Assembly: GCA_048500275.1 (NCBI GenBank)
Contig: JASNYI010000002.1
Location: 372,001-436,000 of the forward strand
Length of the DNA: 64,000 nt
Reading direction: 5' to 3'
Origin: UBA5066 sp048500275
Lineage (GTDB): Bacteria; Acidobacteriota; Thermoanaerobaculia; UBA5066
How positions within the stretch are numbered: position 1 is the stretch's first letter; every line of letters begins with the position of its first letter. Position numbers and translations under genes: made by a program. Below, piece after piece: positions 56,128 through 64,000 of the stretch. The notes below the pieces were generated by a model. That model had not been told where the DNA came from and ran no database searches. It worked only from the letters and a program-made list of their open reading frames with translations.

Positions 56128-58710
56128 GTGGCCGTGCCGGCCCTTGCCGGCCAGGCCTCTCCTCCTCCCGCGGCCGCCCGCTCCGACTGGCCGCCGACGG
56201 CCGTCGTCCTGGCGCTCGCGCTCCTCCTCGCCGGCCCGGGGACGGTGACGGCCCAGCAGCCGGAGCCCGCGCCCACGCCCCCGCCGGCGACCCTCGACCT
56301 GCGGCCCGGCGGGCTTCCGCAGCCGCCGGCGTCGCCTCTGGCCGGCGCGCTCCCGGCCGCGACCACGCTCCAGGCGTCGCCCGCGGGCGCAATCGAGCCG
56401 ATCGTCGACATCGCCGTCCGCGGGGGCCGTACCGTGACCGCCGAGACCGTCGGCTTCTACCTCGGCGTGAAGGTCGGCGATCCCTACGACGCCGCGCAGC
56501 TCCGCCGGTCGTTCGCGAAGCTCTGGGATTCGGGCCTCTTCGAGGACCTCCGGCTCGAGAGGGAGCCGGCCGCCGGCGGGGTCCGGCTCGTCGCGGTCGT
56601 CGTGGAGCGGCCGCGCGTCGCCGACCTCGAGTTCCGCGGGAACAAGAAGCTGACGACCTCCCAGCTCAAGGACAAGCTCAAGGAGGGCAAGGTCGAGATC
56701 CGCGTCGGGGCCCCCGTCTCCCTCGCGGACGTCTCGAAGGGCAAGGCCGTCCTCATCGAGGCCTACCGCGCCGAGGGGTTCCGCTCGGCCGTCGTCGACA
56801 CGCTCCTCGAGAGCATGGGGGAGAACGAGAGGCGGGTCGTCTTCCTCGTCGACGAGGGCGACAAGATCAAGATCGAGCGGATCGAGTTCGCCGGGAACAC
56901 GGTCTTCACCGACGGCCGCCTCCAGCGGGCGATGAAGAAGCTCCGCGAGTCGAACTTCTACCAGTTCTGGGACTCGAAGGACGTCTTCAACCAGGCCTCC
57001 TACGAGGAGGACGTGGAGTCGATCAAGGCCGTCTACCAGAACGCCGGCTACAAGGACATCGTCGTCAAGGACCCCGTCATCCGGGTCTTCGTCGCCAACC
57101 CGGGGGAAACCCGCCCCGACAAGGTCCGGCGCCGGGCGGTGATCCAGATCCCGCTCGTCGAGGGCGAGCGGTACTACTTCGGCGACCTGAAGGTGGAGGG
57201 GGCCACGGTCTTCCCGTCCGACCGCCTGGCGCAGTTCTTCGCCTGGAGCCCGGGGAAGCCGTTGAACCGGTCCGTTCTCATGGACGGGATGAAGACGCTC
57301 GACGAGATCTACCGGGGGCGCGGCTACATCTACGCCTTCATGAACCCCGAGTACACGGAGCAGCCGGGAAAGGGGAACCTCGTCGACGTCGTAGTGAGAA
57401 TCACGGAAGGCGACATGTTCCGGGTCGGGCGGGTCGAGTTCACGGGCAACAAGACGACGAAGGACAAGGTCCTCCGGCGAGAGCTGCAGCTCTTCGAAGG
57501 CGACGTCCTCGACATGGAGTCGTTCAAGAAGGGCCTCTTCAAGATCTCGCAGCTCGGCTACTTCAAGATCGAGGAGGACCCGGAGTTCCGGGTCGACTCG
57601 GAGAAGAAGGTCGTCGACGTCACGGTCAAGGGGCTCGACACGAACCGCAACGAGATCCAGTTCGGCGCCGGCTACTCCCAGCTCGACGGCGTCTTCGGGC
57701 AGTTCCAGTTCTCGACGAGGAACTTTCTGGGTCGAGGCGACACCGTCGCCGTGCAGTTCCAGCGCGGCGGGCGCTCGAACTTCTTCGACCTCTCGTTCGT
57801 CGAGCCCTGGTTCCTCGACAAGAGGATGTCGGTCGGCGCCTCGGTCTTCAACCGGACGCTCGCCTACCTGGACGTCGACCAGCGGACCCGCGGCGTCAAC
57901 GCGTCCCTCGGCCTCGGCCTCGGCCTCTTCGACGGCCTCTCCCTCTTCTACGGCTTCACCGACACCAAGAGCCGGTACGAGGTCTTCCCGGCGCCCCCGC
58001 CCCCCGGCGCCGGCATCCCGCCGCCCGCCTACGCCGACTTCGTCGGCCGGACCTCGGCGATCGCACCCGGGTACCGCTACGACAGCCGGAACGACCCGTT
58101 CGTCCCGACGAAGGGCCGCCGGTTCGGGCTCACGACGACGATCGCGGGCGGCCCGCTCGGGGGGGACTTCTCGTTCGTCAAGCCCGTCGGGAACGCGACC
58201 TACTACCACACGCTCAGCCGGAAGGCGCACCTGGCCGGGAACATCGAGGGCGGGTTCGTGCGGCCGTACGACGGCAAGGAGATCCCGATCTTCGAGCGGT
58301 TCCGCATCGGCGGCGACCGCTCGGTCCGGGGGTTCCAGTACGGCGCCATCTACCCGCTCGACGAGAACGACCAGGCCTTCTTCAACGAGCAGGGGGCGCT
58401 CCTCGGCGGCGACAAGTACATGGTCGTCAACCTGGAGGCCGTCTACTACATGGCCGGGCCCCTGAAGTTCGTCGTCTTCTTCGACGCGGGAAACGCGTGG
58501 CTCGAGGGGCAGACGTTCAACCCCCTCAAGATGCGCGCCTCGGTCGGCGCGGAGCTCCGGATGTTCCTCCCGATCTTCCAGGCCCCGCTGCGGTTCATCT
58601 ACGGCATCAACCTGGACCCGAAGGTCATCAAGGGACCCGACGGCAACACGCTCGTCGGGGGCGTCGAGAAGAGGAGCGATTTCCAGTTCTCCATCGGGAC
58701 GACTTTCTGA
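56128..58710 (+). CDS. bamA: Outer-membrane assembly factor BamA
   Basis: 860 residues from the GTG at 56128, chosen because GGGAAGA sits 7 nt upstream; a GTG at 56110 is the alternative. A signal peptide (hydrophobic VVLALALLLAG, ending VTA) and a Pro-rich stretch lead to five POTRA domains (about 85-440), then a 16-strand barrel (DFxxGYS and IGGDRSVRGFQYG motifs). It ends FSIGTTF, with the C-terminal Phe expected of a BAM substrate. BamA folds and inserts outer-membrane proteins. Being followed by skp and lipid A genes is the usual arrangement in Gram-negative bacteria. Confidence 0.95.
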   Translation: MAVPALAGQASPPPAAARSDWPPTAVVLALALLLAGPGTVTAQQPEPAPTPPPATLDLRPGGLPQPPASPLAGALPAATTLQASPAGAIEPIVDIAVRGGRTVTAETVGFYLGVKVGDPYDAAQLRRSFAKLWDSGLFEDLRLEREPAAGGVRLVAVVVERPRVADLEFRGNKKLTTSQLKDKLKEGKVEIRVGAPVSLADVSKGKAVLIEAYRAEGFRSAVVDTLLESMGENERRVVFLVDEGDKIKIERIEFAGNTVFTDGRLQRAMKKLRESNFYQFWDSKDVFNQASYEEDVESIKAVYQNAGYKDIVVKDPVIRVFVANPGETRPDKVRRRAVIQIPLVEGERYYFGDLKVEGATVFPSDRLAQFFAWSPGKPLNRSVLMDGMKTLDEIYRGRGYIYAFMNPEYTEQPGKGNLVDVVVRITEGDMFRVGRVEFTGNKTTKDKVLRRELQLFEGDVLDMESFKKGLFKISQLGYFKIEEDPEFRVDSEKKVVDVTVKGLDTNRNEIQFGAGYSQLDGVFGQFQFSTRNFLGRGDTVAVQFQRGGRSNFFDLSFVEPWFLDKRMSVGASVFNRTLAYLDVDQRTRGVNASLGLGLGLFDGLSLFYGFTDTKSRYEVFPAPPPPGAGIPPPAYADFVGRTSAIAPGYRYDSRNDPFVPTKGRRFGLTTTIAGGPLGGDFSFVKPVGNATYYHTLSRKAHLAGNIEGGFVRPYDGKEIPIFERFRIGGDRSVRGFQYGAIYPLDENDQAFFNEQGALLGGDKYMVVNLEAVYYMAGPLKFVVFFDAGNAWLEGQTFNPLKMRASVGAELRMFLPIFQAPLRFIYGINLDPKVIKGPDGNTLVGGVEKRSDFQFSIGTTF

Positions 58711-58866
58711 AGGGGGAACCCGTGCCGCCGGTTTCCCCCTTCGACCCCCTCCGCGCGGGAGCGCGGCTCGCTTCGCTCGCACGGAACGAAGAGGGGGAAC
58801 CCGTGCCGCCGGTTTCCCCCTTCGACCCCCTCCGCGCGGGAGGGCGGCTCTCCTCCCTCGCACGGA
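58711..58866. repeat. REP-like element, two tandem copies of an 81-bp unit
   Basis: The first 51 bp of each unit (58711-58761 and 58792-58842) are identical, and the remaining part is about 80% alike. Each begins with a near-perfect inverted repeat, GGGGGAACCC against GGTTTCCCCC, with an 8-nt loop. A related copy follows lpxA. The 289-bp gap between bamA and skp is mostly this repeat, followed by the skp promoter. Confidence 0.88.
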
Positions 58867-58937
58867 CCCAGCCGCGGTCGTCCGCCCCTCGAGGAACCCG
58901 CACCCCGGGCGGTCGGCGGGGACGAGTCCTCGTACAG

Positions 58938-58943
58938 TAGAAT
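58938..58943 (+). promoter_or_regulatory. Minus-10 box of the skp-lpxD-fabZ-lpxA transcript
   Basis: TAGAAT, 56 nt upstream of the skp ATG at 59000. The leader contains AAGGAG 8 nt before the start. The minus-35 is not clear. Confidence 0.5.
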
Positions 58944-58999
58944 CGCGCGCCCGCTGGACGCACTCCGGCGGCGCCAGAGACGAAGAAGGAGTCACGTAG

Positions 59000-59572
59000 A
59001 TGATCGGGAACCGGTTGATCGTCGCGGGAGCGGTTGTTGTGACGGCCGCCCTGCTCGCCCTCCCTGCCTCGGCCCAGAAGGTCGGCGTGATCGAAGTCCA
59101 GCGGATCGTCCAGGAGTCCGCGGTCGGCAAGGAAAGCCTCGCGAGGATCCAGAAGGTCCAGACCACCAAGCAGGAAGAGCTGACGAAGCGCCAGAACGAG
59201 CTCCGCGACATCGAGAAGCGGATCCAGGAACAGGGCAAGTCGCTCTCCGAAGAGGCGATGGAGAAGCTCCAGAAGGACTACCAGGCCAAGGCCCTGGACC
59301 TCAAGCGCTTCCAGGACGACGCCCAGCGGGACCTCGAGGAGCTGCAGCGCAAGGAGCTCTCCGAGCTCGAGCGCCGGGTCCTTCCCGTGATCGAGGCCGT
59401 CTCGAAGGAGCTCGGCTACGCGCTCGTCTTCAACAAGTTCCAGAGCGGCCTTCTCCACGCGGAGGGCAGCGTCGACATCACCGACGCGGTGATCCAGAAG
59501 TTCAACACGGCCATCGCGGCGGCACCGAAGACCGACGCGAAGCCCGCTCCCGCGGCCCCCGCGCCGAAGTAA
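59000..59572 (+). CDS. skp: Skp/OmpH family periplasmic chaperone
   Basis: 190 residues. A signal peptide (1-25, ALLALPASAQ) is followed by the OmpH fold: a short strand (KVGVIEVQRIVQES), a long charged coiled coil (about 45-135), and the C-terminal strand with ELGYALVFNK. The tail is Ala/Pro/Lys-rich. Skp shields unfolded outer-membrane proteins on their way to BamA, which is encoded immediately upstream. AAGGAG gives a normal ribosome site. Confidence 0.92.
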   Translation: MIGNRLIVAGAVVVTAALLALPASAQKVGVIEVQRIVQESAVGKESLARIQKVQTTKQEELTKRQNELRDIEKRIQEQGKSLSEEAMEKLQKDYQAKALDLKRFQDDAQRDLEELQRKELSELERRVLPVIEAVSKELGYALVFNKFQSGLLHAEGSVDITDAVIQKFNTAIAAAPKTDAKPAPAAPAPK

Positions 59573-59582
59573 CCAGGGGCGC

Positions 59583-60614
59583 ATGGCCGTCCTTCCCGCG
59601 GCGACGACCGCCTCCGCCCTGGCGGAGGCCTGCGGCGGCCGTCTCGTCGGAGACGGGGCCGCCGTCGTCGAGGGCGTACGGTCCCTCGAAAGGGCGGGCC
59701 CCGGCGACCTCTCGTTCGTCGCGGACGCGAAGGCCGAGAAGGCGGCCGCGGAGTCGGCGGCCGGCGTTCTCCTCGCTCGTTCCGCCGGGCCCTTCCCGGG
59801 GCGGACGGTCGTCGAGACACCGGACCCGTCGGCCGCCCTGGCGGACGTCCTTGCGTTCGCATTTCCGCGCCGGGCAGCTCGCCCCGGCGTCCATCCGACG
59901 GCGGTCGTCGGGGAGGGAGCCCGCGTGGACGCGGGCGCCGAGGTCGGGCCCTACGTCGTGATCGGCGAGGGGGCCGAGGTCGGACCCGGCACGATCCTCG
60001 AGGCGCACGTCGTCGTCGGGCGGCGTTGCCGCGTCGGAAGCGGGGCCTGGCTCCACCCCCACGTCGTCCTCTACGACGACGTCTCCCTCGGGTCGCGGGC
60101 CGAGGTCCACTCCGGGGCGGTCCTGGGCGCCGACGGATTCGGCTACGCGGCGGGGCCGGCAGGCCTGCGCAAGGTCCCCCAGGTCGGGGGCGTCGAGGTC
60201 GGCGACGACGCCGAGATCGGCGCGAACACCTGCGTCGACCGCGCCACGCTCGAGACGACGCGCGTCGGAGACGGAACGAAGGTCGACGACCTCGTCATGA
60301 TCGGGCACAACTGCGACGTCGGCCGGCACGTCGTCCTCTGCGGCCAGGTCGGCATCGCGGGGTCGACGACCGTAGGGGACCAGACGGTCCTCGCGGGCCA
60401 GGTCGGCGTGGGGGGGCACATGAAGGTCGGGCGTGGCGTGAAGGCGGGCGGCCAGACGGGGATCACCTCCGACGTCCCCGACGGAGCGTCCATCTTCGGC
60501 ACGCCCTGGATGCCTCACCGGGAGGCGTTCCGCGTGAACGCCGAGCTCAAGCGCCTCCCGGGAACGGCCCGCCTCGTCCGCGAGCTCGCGAAGGCATCCG
60601 AGGTGAAGGAATGA
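59583..60614 (+). CDS. lpxD: UDP-3-O-acylglucosamine N-acyltransferase LpxD
   Basis: 343 residues. An N-terminal uridine-binding domain (1-100, GVRSLERAGPGDLSFVAD) leads into a left-handed beta-helix of hexapeptide repeats (about 105-300), with the catalytic His in MIGHNCDVG, and a C-terminal helix. It adds the second acyl chain in lipid A synthesis. The ATG is 10 bp after skp, behind AGGGGC. Its stop overlaps fabZ (ATGA). Confidence 0.95.
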   Translation: MAVLPAATTASALAEACGGRLVGDGAAVVEGVRSLERAGPGDLSFVADAKAEKAAAESAAGVLLARSAGPFPGRTVVETPDPSAALADVLAFAFPRRAARPGVHPTAVVGEGARVDAGAEVGPYVVIGEGAEVGPGTILEAHVVVGRRCRVGSGAWLHPHVVLYDDVSLGSRAEVHSGAVLGADGFGYAAGPAGLRKVPQVGGVEVGDDAEIGANTCVDRATLETTRVGDGTKVDDLVMIGHNCDVGRHVVLCGQVGIAGSTTVGDQTVLAGQVGVGGHMKVGRGVKAGGQTGITSDVPDGASIFGTPWMPHREAFRVNAELKRLPGTARLVRELAKASEVKE

Positions 60615-61084
60615 GCGCCGGCACGCCCGGCAGCGGGCTCGGCATCCGCGACATCCTCCGGATCCTTCCCCACAGGTACCCGTTCCTCCTCGTCGACCGG
60701 ATCCTCGAGATCGACCCGGGGAAGAAGGTCGTCGGACTGAAGAACGTCACCTACAACGAGGAGTTCTTCCTGGGGCACTTCCCCGGAAACCCGGTCATGC
60801 CGGGCGTCCTCCTCGTCGAGGCGATGGGTCAGGTGGGCGCCTTCATGCTGCTGACGGCCGTGGACGACCCTTCCCGGAGGCAGCTGCGGCTGACGGGCCT
60901 CGACGCGGTGCGGTTCCGCCGCCCGGTCGTCCCGGGAGACCAGGTCCTCTTCACCGTCGAGTTCGTCGCCATGAAGAGGTCGATCGTGAAGATCCGGGGA
61001 GAGGCGCGAGTCGACGGCCAGCTGTGCGCCGAGGCGGAGATCATGAGCCTCATCCAGGATTGCGGGCCGGAAGAGCGAGGCTGA
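60611..61084 (+). CDS. fabZ: 3-hydroxyacyl-ACP dehydratase FabZ
   Basis: 157 residues of the hotdog fold with ILPHRYPFLLVDRI, catalytic His in GHFPGNPVMPGVL and catalytic Glu in LVEAMGQVGA. It dehydrates 3-hydroxyacyl-ACP, competing with LpxA and LpxD for the same pool, so its place between them suits balance of fatty acid and lipid A synthesis. It overlaps lpxD by 4 bp and abuts lpxA with no gap. Confidence 0.95.
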   Translation: MSAGTPGSGLGIRDILRILPHRYPFLLVDRILEIDPGKKVVGLKNVTYNEEFFLGHFPGNPVMPGVLLVEAMGQVGAFMLLTAVDDPSRRQLRLTGLDAVRFRRPVVPGDQVLFTVEFVAMKRSIVKIRGEARVDGQLCAEAEIMSLIQDCGPEERG

Positions 61085-61864
61085 ATGTCGATTCACCCCA
61101 CAGCGGTCGTCCACGAATCCGCTTCGATCCATCCGGAGGCCGAGATCGGGCCGTACGCGGTCGTCGGCGAGTCCGTCGTCATCGGGGCCCGGACCCGGCT
61201 GGGGGCTCACGCCATCGTCGACGGGCCCTCCGTCCTCGGCGAGGACAACGTCGTCCACGCGCACGCCGCCCTGGGCGGTCCGCCGCAGGACCTGAAGTAC
61301 GCGGGGGAGCCGACCCGGCTCGTCGTCGGGAGCCGGAACGTCTTCCGCGAGTTCATGACCGCCCACCGCGGCACCGTCACCGGCCACTCCGAGACCGTGA
61401 TCGGCGACGACAACCTCTTCATGGCGTACGCGCACGTCGCGCACGACTGCGTCGTCGGGAGCCGGACGGTCTTCGCGAATTCGGCGTCTCTCTCGGGCCA
61501 CGTCGTCGTCGAGGACGACGTCGTCCTCGGAGGCTTCGCCGTCGTGAGGCAGTTCTGCCGCGTCGGCCGCTTCGCCTACGTGGGAGGGATGACGCCCGTG
61601 AACAAGGACGTCCTCCCGTTCACCTGGACGTCGAGCGATCGCGACACGAAGGCCTACAAGATCAACGCGGTGGGCCTCTCCCGGAAGGGCTACTCCGCCG
61701 AGCGGGTCGCCTCGCTCCAGAAGGCGTACCGGATCCTCCACAGGAACCGGCACGACCACGCGGCCATCCTGGCCGCTCTCGGGGAGCTCGCCGCGTCCGC
61801 TCCGGATGTCGGCGTTCTCCTGAGCTTCATCACGAGCTCGAAGGCCGGGATTCACGGGGCGTAG
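61085..61864 (+). CDS. lpxA: Acyl-ACP--UDP-N-acetylglucosamine O-acyltransferase LpxA
   Basis: 259 residues. A left-handed beta-helix of hexapeptide repeats (about 1-185) is followed by a helical C-terminal domain. His117 and His120 in AHVAHDC match the catalytic pair of E. coli LpxA. It performs the first step of lipid A synthesis. The ATG directly follows the fabZ stop. It ends the skp-lpxD-fabZ-lpxA unit; lpxI/lpxB, which often follow, are absent here and a REP-like copy comes instead. Confidence 0.95.
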   Translation: MSIHPTAVVHESASIHPEAEIGPYAVVGESVVIGARTRLGAHAIVDGPSVLGEDNVVHAHAALGGPPQDLKYAGEPTRLVVGSRNVFREFMTAHRGTVTGHSETVIGDDNLFMAYAHVAHDCVVGSRTVFANSASLSGHVVVEDDVVLGGFAVVRQFCRVGRFAYVGGMTPVNKDVLPFTWTSSDRDTKAYKINAVGLSRKGYSAERVASLQKAYRILHRNRHDHAAILAALGELAASAPDVGVLLSFITSSKAGIHGA

Positions 61865-61869
61865 TGAGC

Positions 61870-61940
61870 AGGGGGAACCCGGGCCGCCGGTTTCCCCCGG
61901 ACACCCTCCGCGCGGAGAGGGAGCTTCCCTCGCCGGGGAG
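61870..61940. repeat. REP-like element, third copy
   Basis: The core at 61870-61898 has the same GGGGGAACCC ... GGTTTCCCCC inverted repeat as the copies after bamA, followed by a shared CACCCTCCGCGCGG-like segment with small changes. It starts 5 bp after the lpxA stop. Confidence 0.78.
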
Positions 61941-61951
61941 CGGAGGAAGAA

Positions 61952-61977
61952 GAAGGGGCCGCTTTCGCGGCCCCTTC
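61952..61977 (-). terminator. Hairpin terminator of the EF-G-like gene
   Basis: GAAGGGGCCGC (61952-61962) pairs perfectly with GCGGCCCCTTC (61967-61977) around TTTC. On the minus strand it is followed by TTCTTCC, a modest T run, 22 bp after the EF-G-like stop. It may also block read-through from lpxA. Confidence 0.65.
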
Positions 61978-61999
61978 GGATCTCCGGTCGCCGGACCTC

Positions 62000-64000
62000 C
62001 TACTCGGCCTCGGCCTCGGCCTTGCGCAGCCTGGAGCGCTCGGCGATCAGCTTCTCCTGGAGCGGCTTCGGCAGCTCCTCGTAGTGCGAGAGCTCCATCG
62101 TGAACGACCCGCGGCCCTGTGTGAGGGAGCGGAGCACGGCGGAGTAGGAGAGCATCTCGGAGAGCGGCACCTCGGCCTTCACGACGGTGTCGTCGCCGAG
62201 CTGGTCCATTCCCGACGGCCGGCCGCGGCGGCTCGTGAGGTCGCCCATCAGGTCGCCCATGTACTCCTGGGGGGCGCGCACGGCGACCTTCATGACCGGC
62301 TCGAGGATCGTCGGCTTCGCCTTCTCCATGGCGTCCTTGAACGCGAGCGAGCCGGCGATCTTGAAGGCCATCTCCGAGGAGTCGACGTCGTGGTACTGCC
62401 CGTCGTAGAGCTCGACACGGAAGTCGACCATCGGGTAGCCGGCGAGGTAGCCCCGCTTGCGGGTGTCCTGGATTCCCTTCTCGACGGCGGGGATGTAGTT
62501 CCGCGGGATCGAGCCGCCGAAGATGTCGTCGACGAACTCGAAGTCCGCGCCTCGCGGGAGCGGCTTGACGCGGATCTTGCAGTCCGCGAACTGCCCGTGG
62601 CCGCCCGTCTGCTTCTTGTGGCGCCCGTGCGCCTCGGCGGGCCGGGTGATCGTCTCGCGGTACGGGACCTTGGGAGGGTGGAGGATGACCTCGACGTTCG
62701 ACTTCCGCTTCATGCGGGCGACGGCGATCTCGACGTGGAGCTGCCCGGAGCCCGAGAGGAGGAGCTCGCTCGTGTCGGCGTCGCGGTGGAACCTCAGGGA
62801 GGGGTCTTCCTCGGTGAGCTTGCTGAGGGCGATCGAGATCTTGTCCTCGTCCCCCTTCGACTTCGGCTCGATGGAGAACGAGATCGCCGGCTCGGGGATC
62901 GCGACGGGCGGGAAGAGGTACGGCCTGTCCTTGGCCGACAGCGTGTCGCCCGTGAGCGTCTCCTTGAGCTTCGCGACGACGCCGATGTCGCCGGCGGGGA
63001 TCTCGGGCACCGCGTTGAGCTGCTTGCCGAGCGGGGAGTAGACCGGACCGAAGCGCTCGGCGGTCTCCCGGTTCGAGTTCCAGTAGGTGCCGTCGGCCTT
63101 GACCGTGCCGGAATGGACGCGGAAGAGCGTGAGCCTGCCCGTGAAGGGGTCCGAGATCGTCTTGAAGACGACGGCCGCGACGGGACCGGCCGGGTCGCAG
63201 GGAAGGACGTCGTTCGTGCCGTCCTTTCCGGTCGCGGCGGCGGGGAAGGAGTCGGCGCCGGGAAGGAGATCGACGATCTCGTCCAGGAGCTTCTCGACGC
63301 CCCGCTCGTGGTCGCCGGCCGCCGCGAAGAGGACCGGGACGATTCGGCGATCGCGGATCGCCTTCCTGAGGGCCGGGAGCATCTGCTCCTCGGTCAGGTT
63401 CCCCTGGCTGAAGAAGACCTCCATGAGGGAGTCGTCCGCCTCGGCGACCATCTCGACGAGCGCTTCGTGGAGCGTGGCCGCGTCCGCCGCGAACTCCTCG
63501 GGGATCGGCCCCTCGATCGTCTTTCCCGCGTCGTCCGTGAGGAAGGCCTTCATCCCGATGAGGTCGATGGCGCCGCGGAACCCCTTCTCCCGGCCGATCG
63601 CGGCCTCGACGCAGACGCAGGAGCGCCCGAATTTCGCCTGGAGCTGGTCCATGACGCGCCCGCCGTCGGCGTTCTCGCGGTCCATCCGGTTGACGACGAT
63701 CATCTTCGGCAGCCCGAAGTCGTCGGCCACCTGCCAGGCCTTCTCCGTCTGGACCTCGATGCCGGCGACGGCGTCGACGACGATGAGAGCGGCGTCGGCG
63801 GCGCGCATCGCGCAGATCAGCTCCGAGGTGAAGATGCCGTAGCCGGGAGTGTCGATGAGGTTGACCTTGTGCTTCTTCCACTCCAGAGCGGCCACCGCAA
63901 GCCCGATCGAGATCTTCCTTTCGATCTCCTCCGGATCGAAGTCGGTCGGCGCCGAGCCGTCCTCGACGCGACCGAAGCGGTTGACCGCGCCCGCCTCGTG
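62000..64000 (-). CDS. Elongation factor G-like protein (EF-G2/FusA paralogue), N-terminus cut by window edge
   Basis: 666 residues are visible; the missing N-terminus would hold the P-loop. The visible part begins in the switch I region (FDPEEIERKISIGL, where canonical EF-G has RGITI), then DTPGY (switch II), VVNRMDREN (the NKxD guanine motif with Arg for Lys), domain II, and domains III-V ending with EELPKPLQEKL. Such EF-G-like paralogues occur beside the true FusA in many bacteria and their role is mostly unknown; some act in ribosome recycling or stress. The open frame continues to position 64000 with no earlier start or stop. Confidence 0.9.
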   Translation of the reverse strand, partial: HEAGAVNRFGRVEDGSAPTDFDPEEIERKISIGLAVAALEWKKHKVNLIDTPGYGIFTSELICAMRAADAALIVVDAVAGIEVQTEKAWQVADDFGLPKMIVVNRMDRENADGGRVMDQLQAKFGRSCVCVEAAIGREKGFRGAIDLIGMKAFLTDDAGKTIEGPIPEEFAADAATLHEALVEMVAEADDSLMEVFFSQGNLTEEQMLPALRKAIRDRRIVPVLFAAAGDHERGVEKLLDEIVDLLPGADSFPAAATGKDGTNDVLPCDPAGPVAAVVFKTISDPFTGRLTLFRVHSGTVKADGTYWNSNRETAERFGPVYSPLGKQLNAVPEIPAGDIGVVAKLKETLTGDTLSAKDRPYLFPPVAIPEPAISFSIEPKSKGDEDKISIALSKLTEEDPSLRFHRDADTSELLLSGSGQLHVEIAVARMKRKSNVEVILHPPKVPYRETITRPAEAHGRHKKQTGGHGQFADCKIRVKPLPRGADFEFVDDIFGGSIPRNYIPAVEKGIQDTRKRGYLAGYPMVDFRVELYDGQYHDVDSSEMAFKIAGSLAFKDAMEKAKPTILEPVMKVAVRAPQEYMGDLMGDLTSRRGRPSGMDQLGDDTVVKAEVPLSEMLSYSAVLRSLTQGRGSFTMELSHYEELPKPLQEKLIAERSRLRKAEAEAE

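Overview
The window is 64 kb of very GC-rich, densely packed bacterial chromosome. It encodes a diderm, lipid-A-making cell: an LpxH-like hydrolase, LpxD, FabZ, LpxA, BamA, a Skp/OmpH chaperone and a Lol lipoprotein exporter. GC-rich gene style, a PATAN/DUF4388 protein, a TMTC-like TPR glycosyltransferase, large TPR/sigma-54 regulators and repeat-bearing secreted proteins together suggest Acidobacteriota (Thermoanaerobaculia/Holophagae-like). That placement is inference from gene content; no rRNA gene is present to confirm it. I see no tRNA, rRNA, CRISPR array, prophage or insertion sequence. The DNA looks like core chromosome with a few lineage-specific genes.

Layout. 1-3250 (minus): the first 38 codons of an ABC ATPase, and a secreted subtilisin with a P-domain and two copies of a C-terminal module. 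3348-11526 (plus): LpxH-like hydrolase and AroA, a giant sigma-54 activator, then a TMTC-like membrane TPR protein. 17562-11577 (minus): a six-gene operon (flippase-like protein, nrdR, hsp20, lon, thiL, DUF2062) in which all five junctions are 4-bp overlaps. 17598-22419 (plus): HDAC-family deacetylase, a strongly promoted secreted four-repeat protein with its own terminator, two coupled methyltransferases. 24995-22416 (minus): RecB-type nuclease fused to an XPD/DinG-type helicase. 25034-33728: DacB, a SpoIIE phosphatase, an NAD-sugar epimerase, an alkyladenine glycosylase, a PATAN protein plus GGDEF cyclase, an acyl-CoA dehydrogenase and an 84-residue unknown protein. 33772-42264: asnS, a trifunctional chorismate mutase/prephenate dehydratase/DAHP synthase, a methyltransferase, rimO, ribF, an unknown membrane protein and a probable beta-barrel. 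42269-45597: a MacAB-type efflux set. 46440-50155: metallo-hydrolase, threonine aldolase, hpt-ridA and an unknown helical protein. 50225-53590: lysS-lolC/E-lolD. 53678-61864: clpC, bamA, skp, lpxD, fabZ, lpxA. 64000-62000 (minus): an EF-G paralogue cut by the window edge.

Two regulatory themes stand out. First, many starts have a sigma-70 minus-10 hexamer only 5-9 nt upstream and no Shine-Dalgarno, which points to leaderless transcription; three divergent gene pairs appear to share overlapping back-to-back minus-10 boxes. Second, translational coupling by ATGA/GTGA (once CTGA) overlaps is pervasive. A very good sigma-54 promoter precedes clpC, and the window also carries a sigma-54 activator. 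The most unusual proteins are the trifunctional aromatic enzyme (35076-37133), the nuclease-helicase fusion (22416-24995), and the roughly 1300-residue sigma-54 regulator. A REP-like element occurs in two tandem copies after bamA and once after lpxA.
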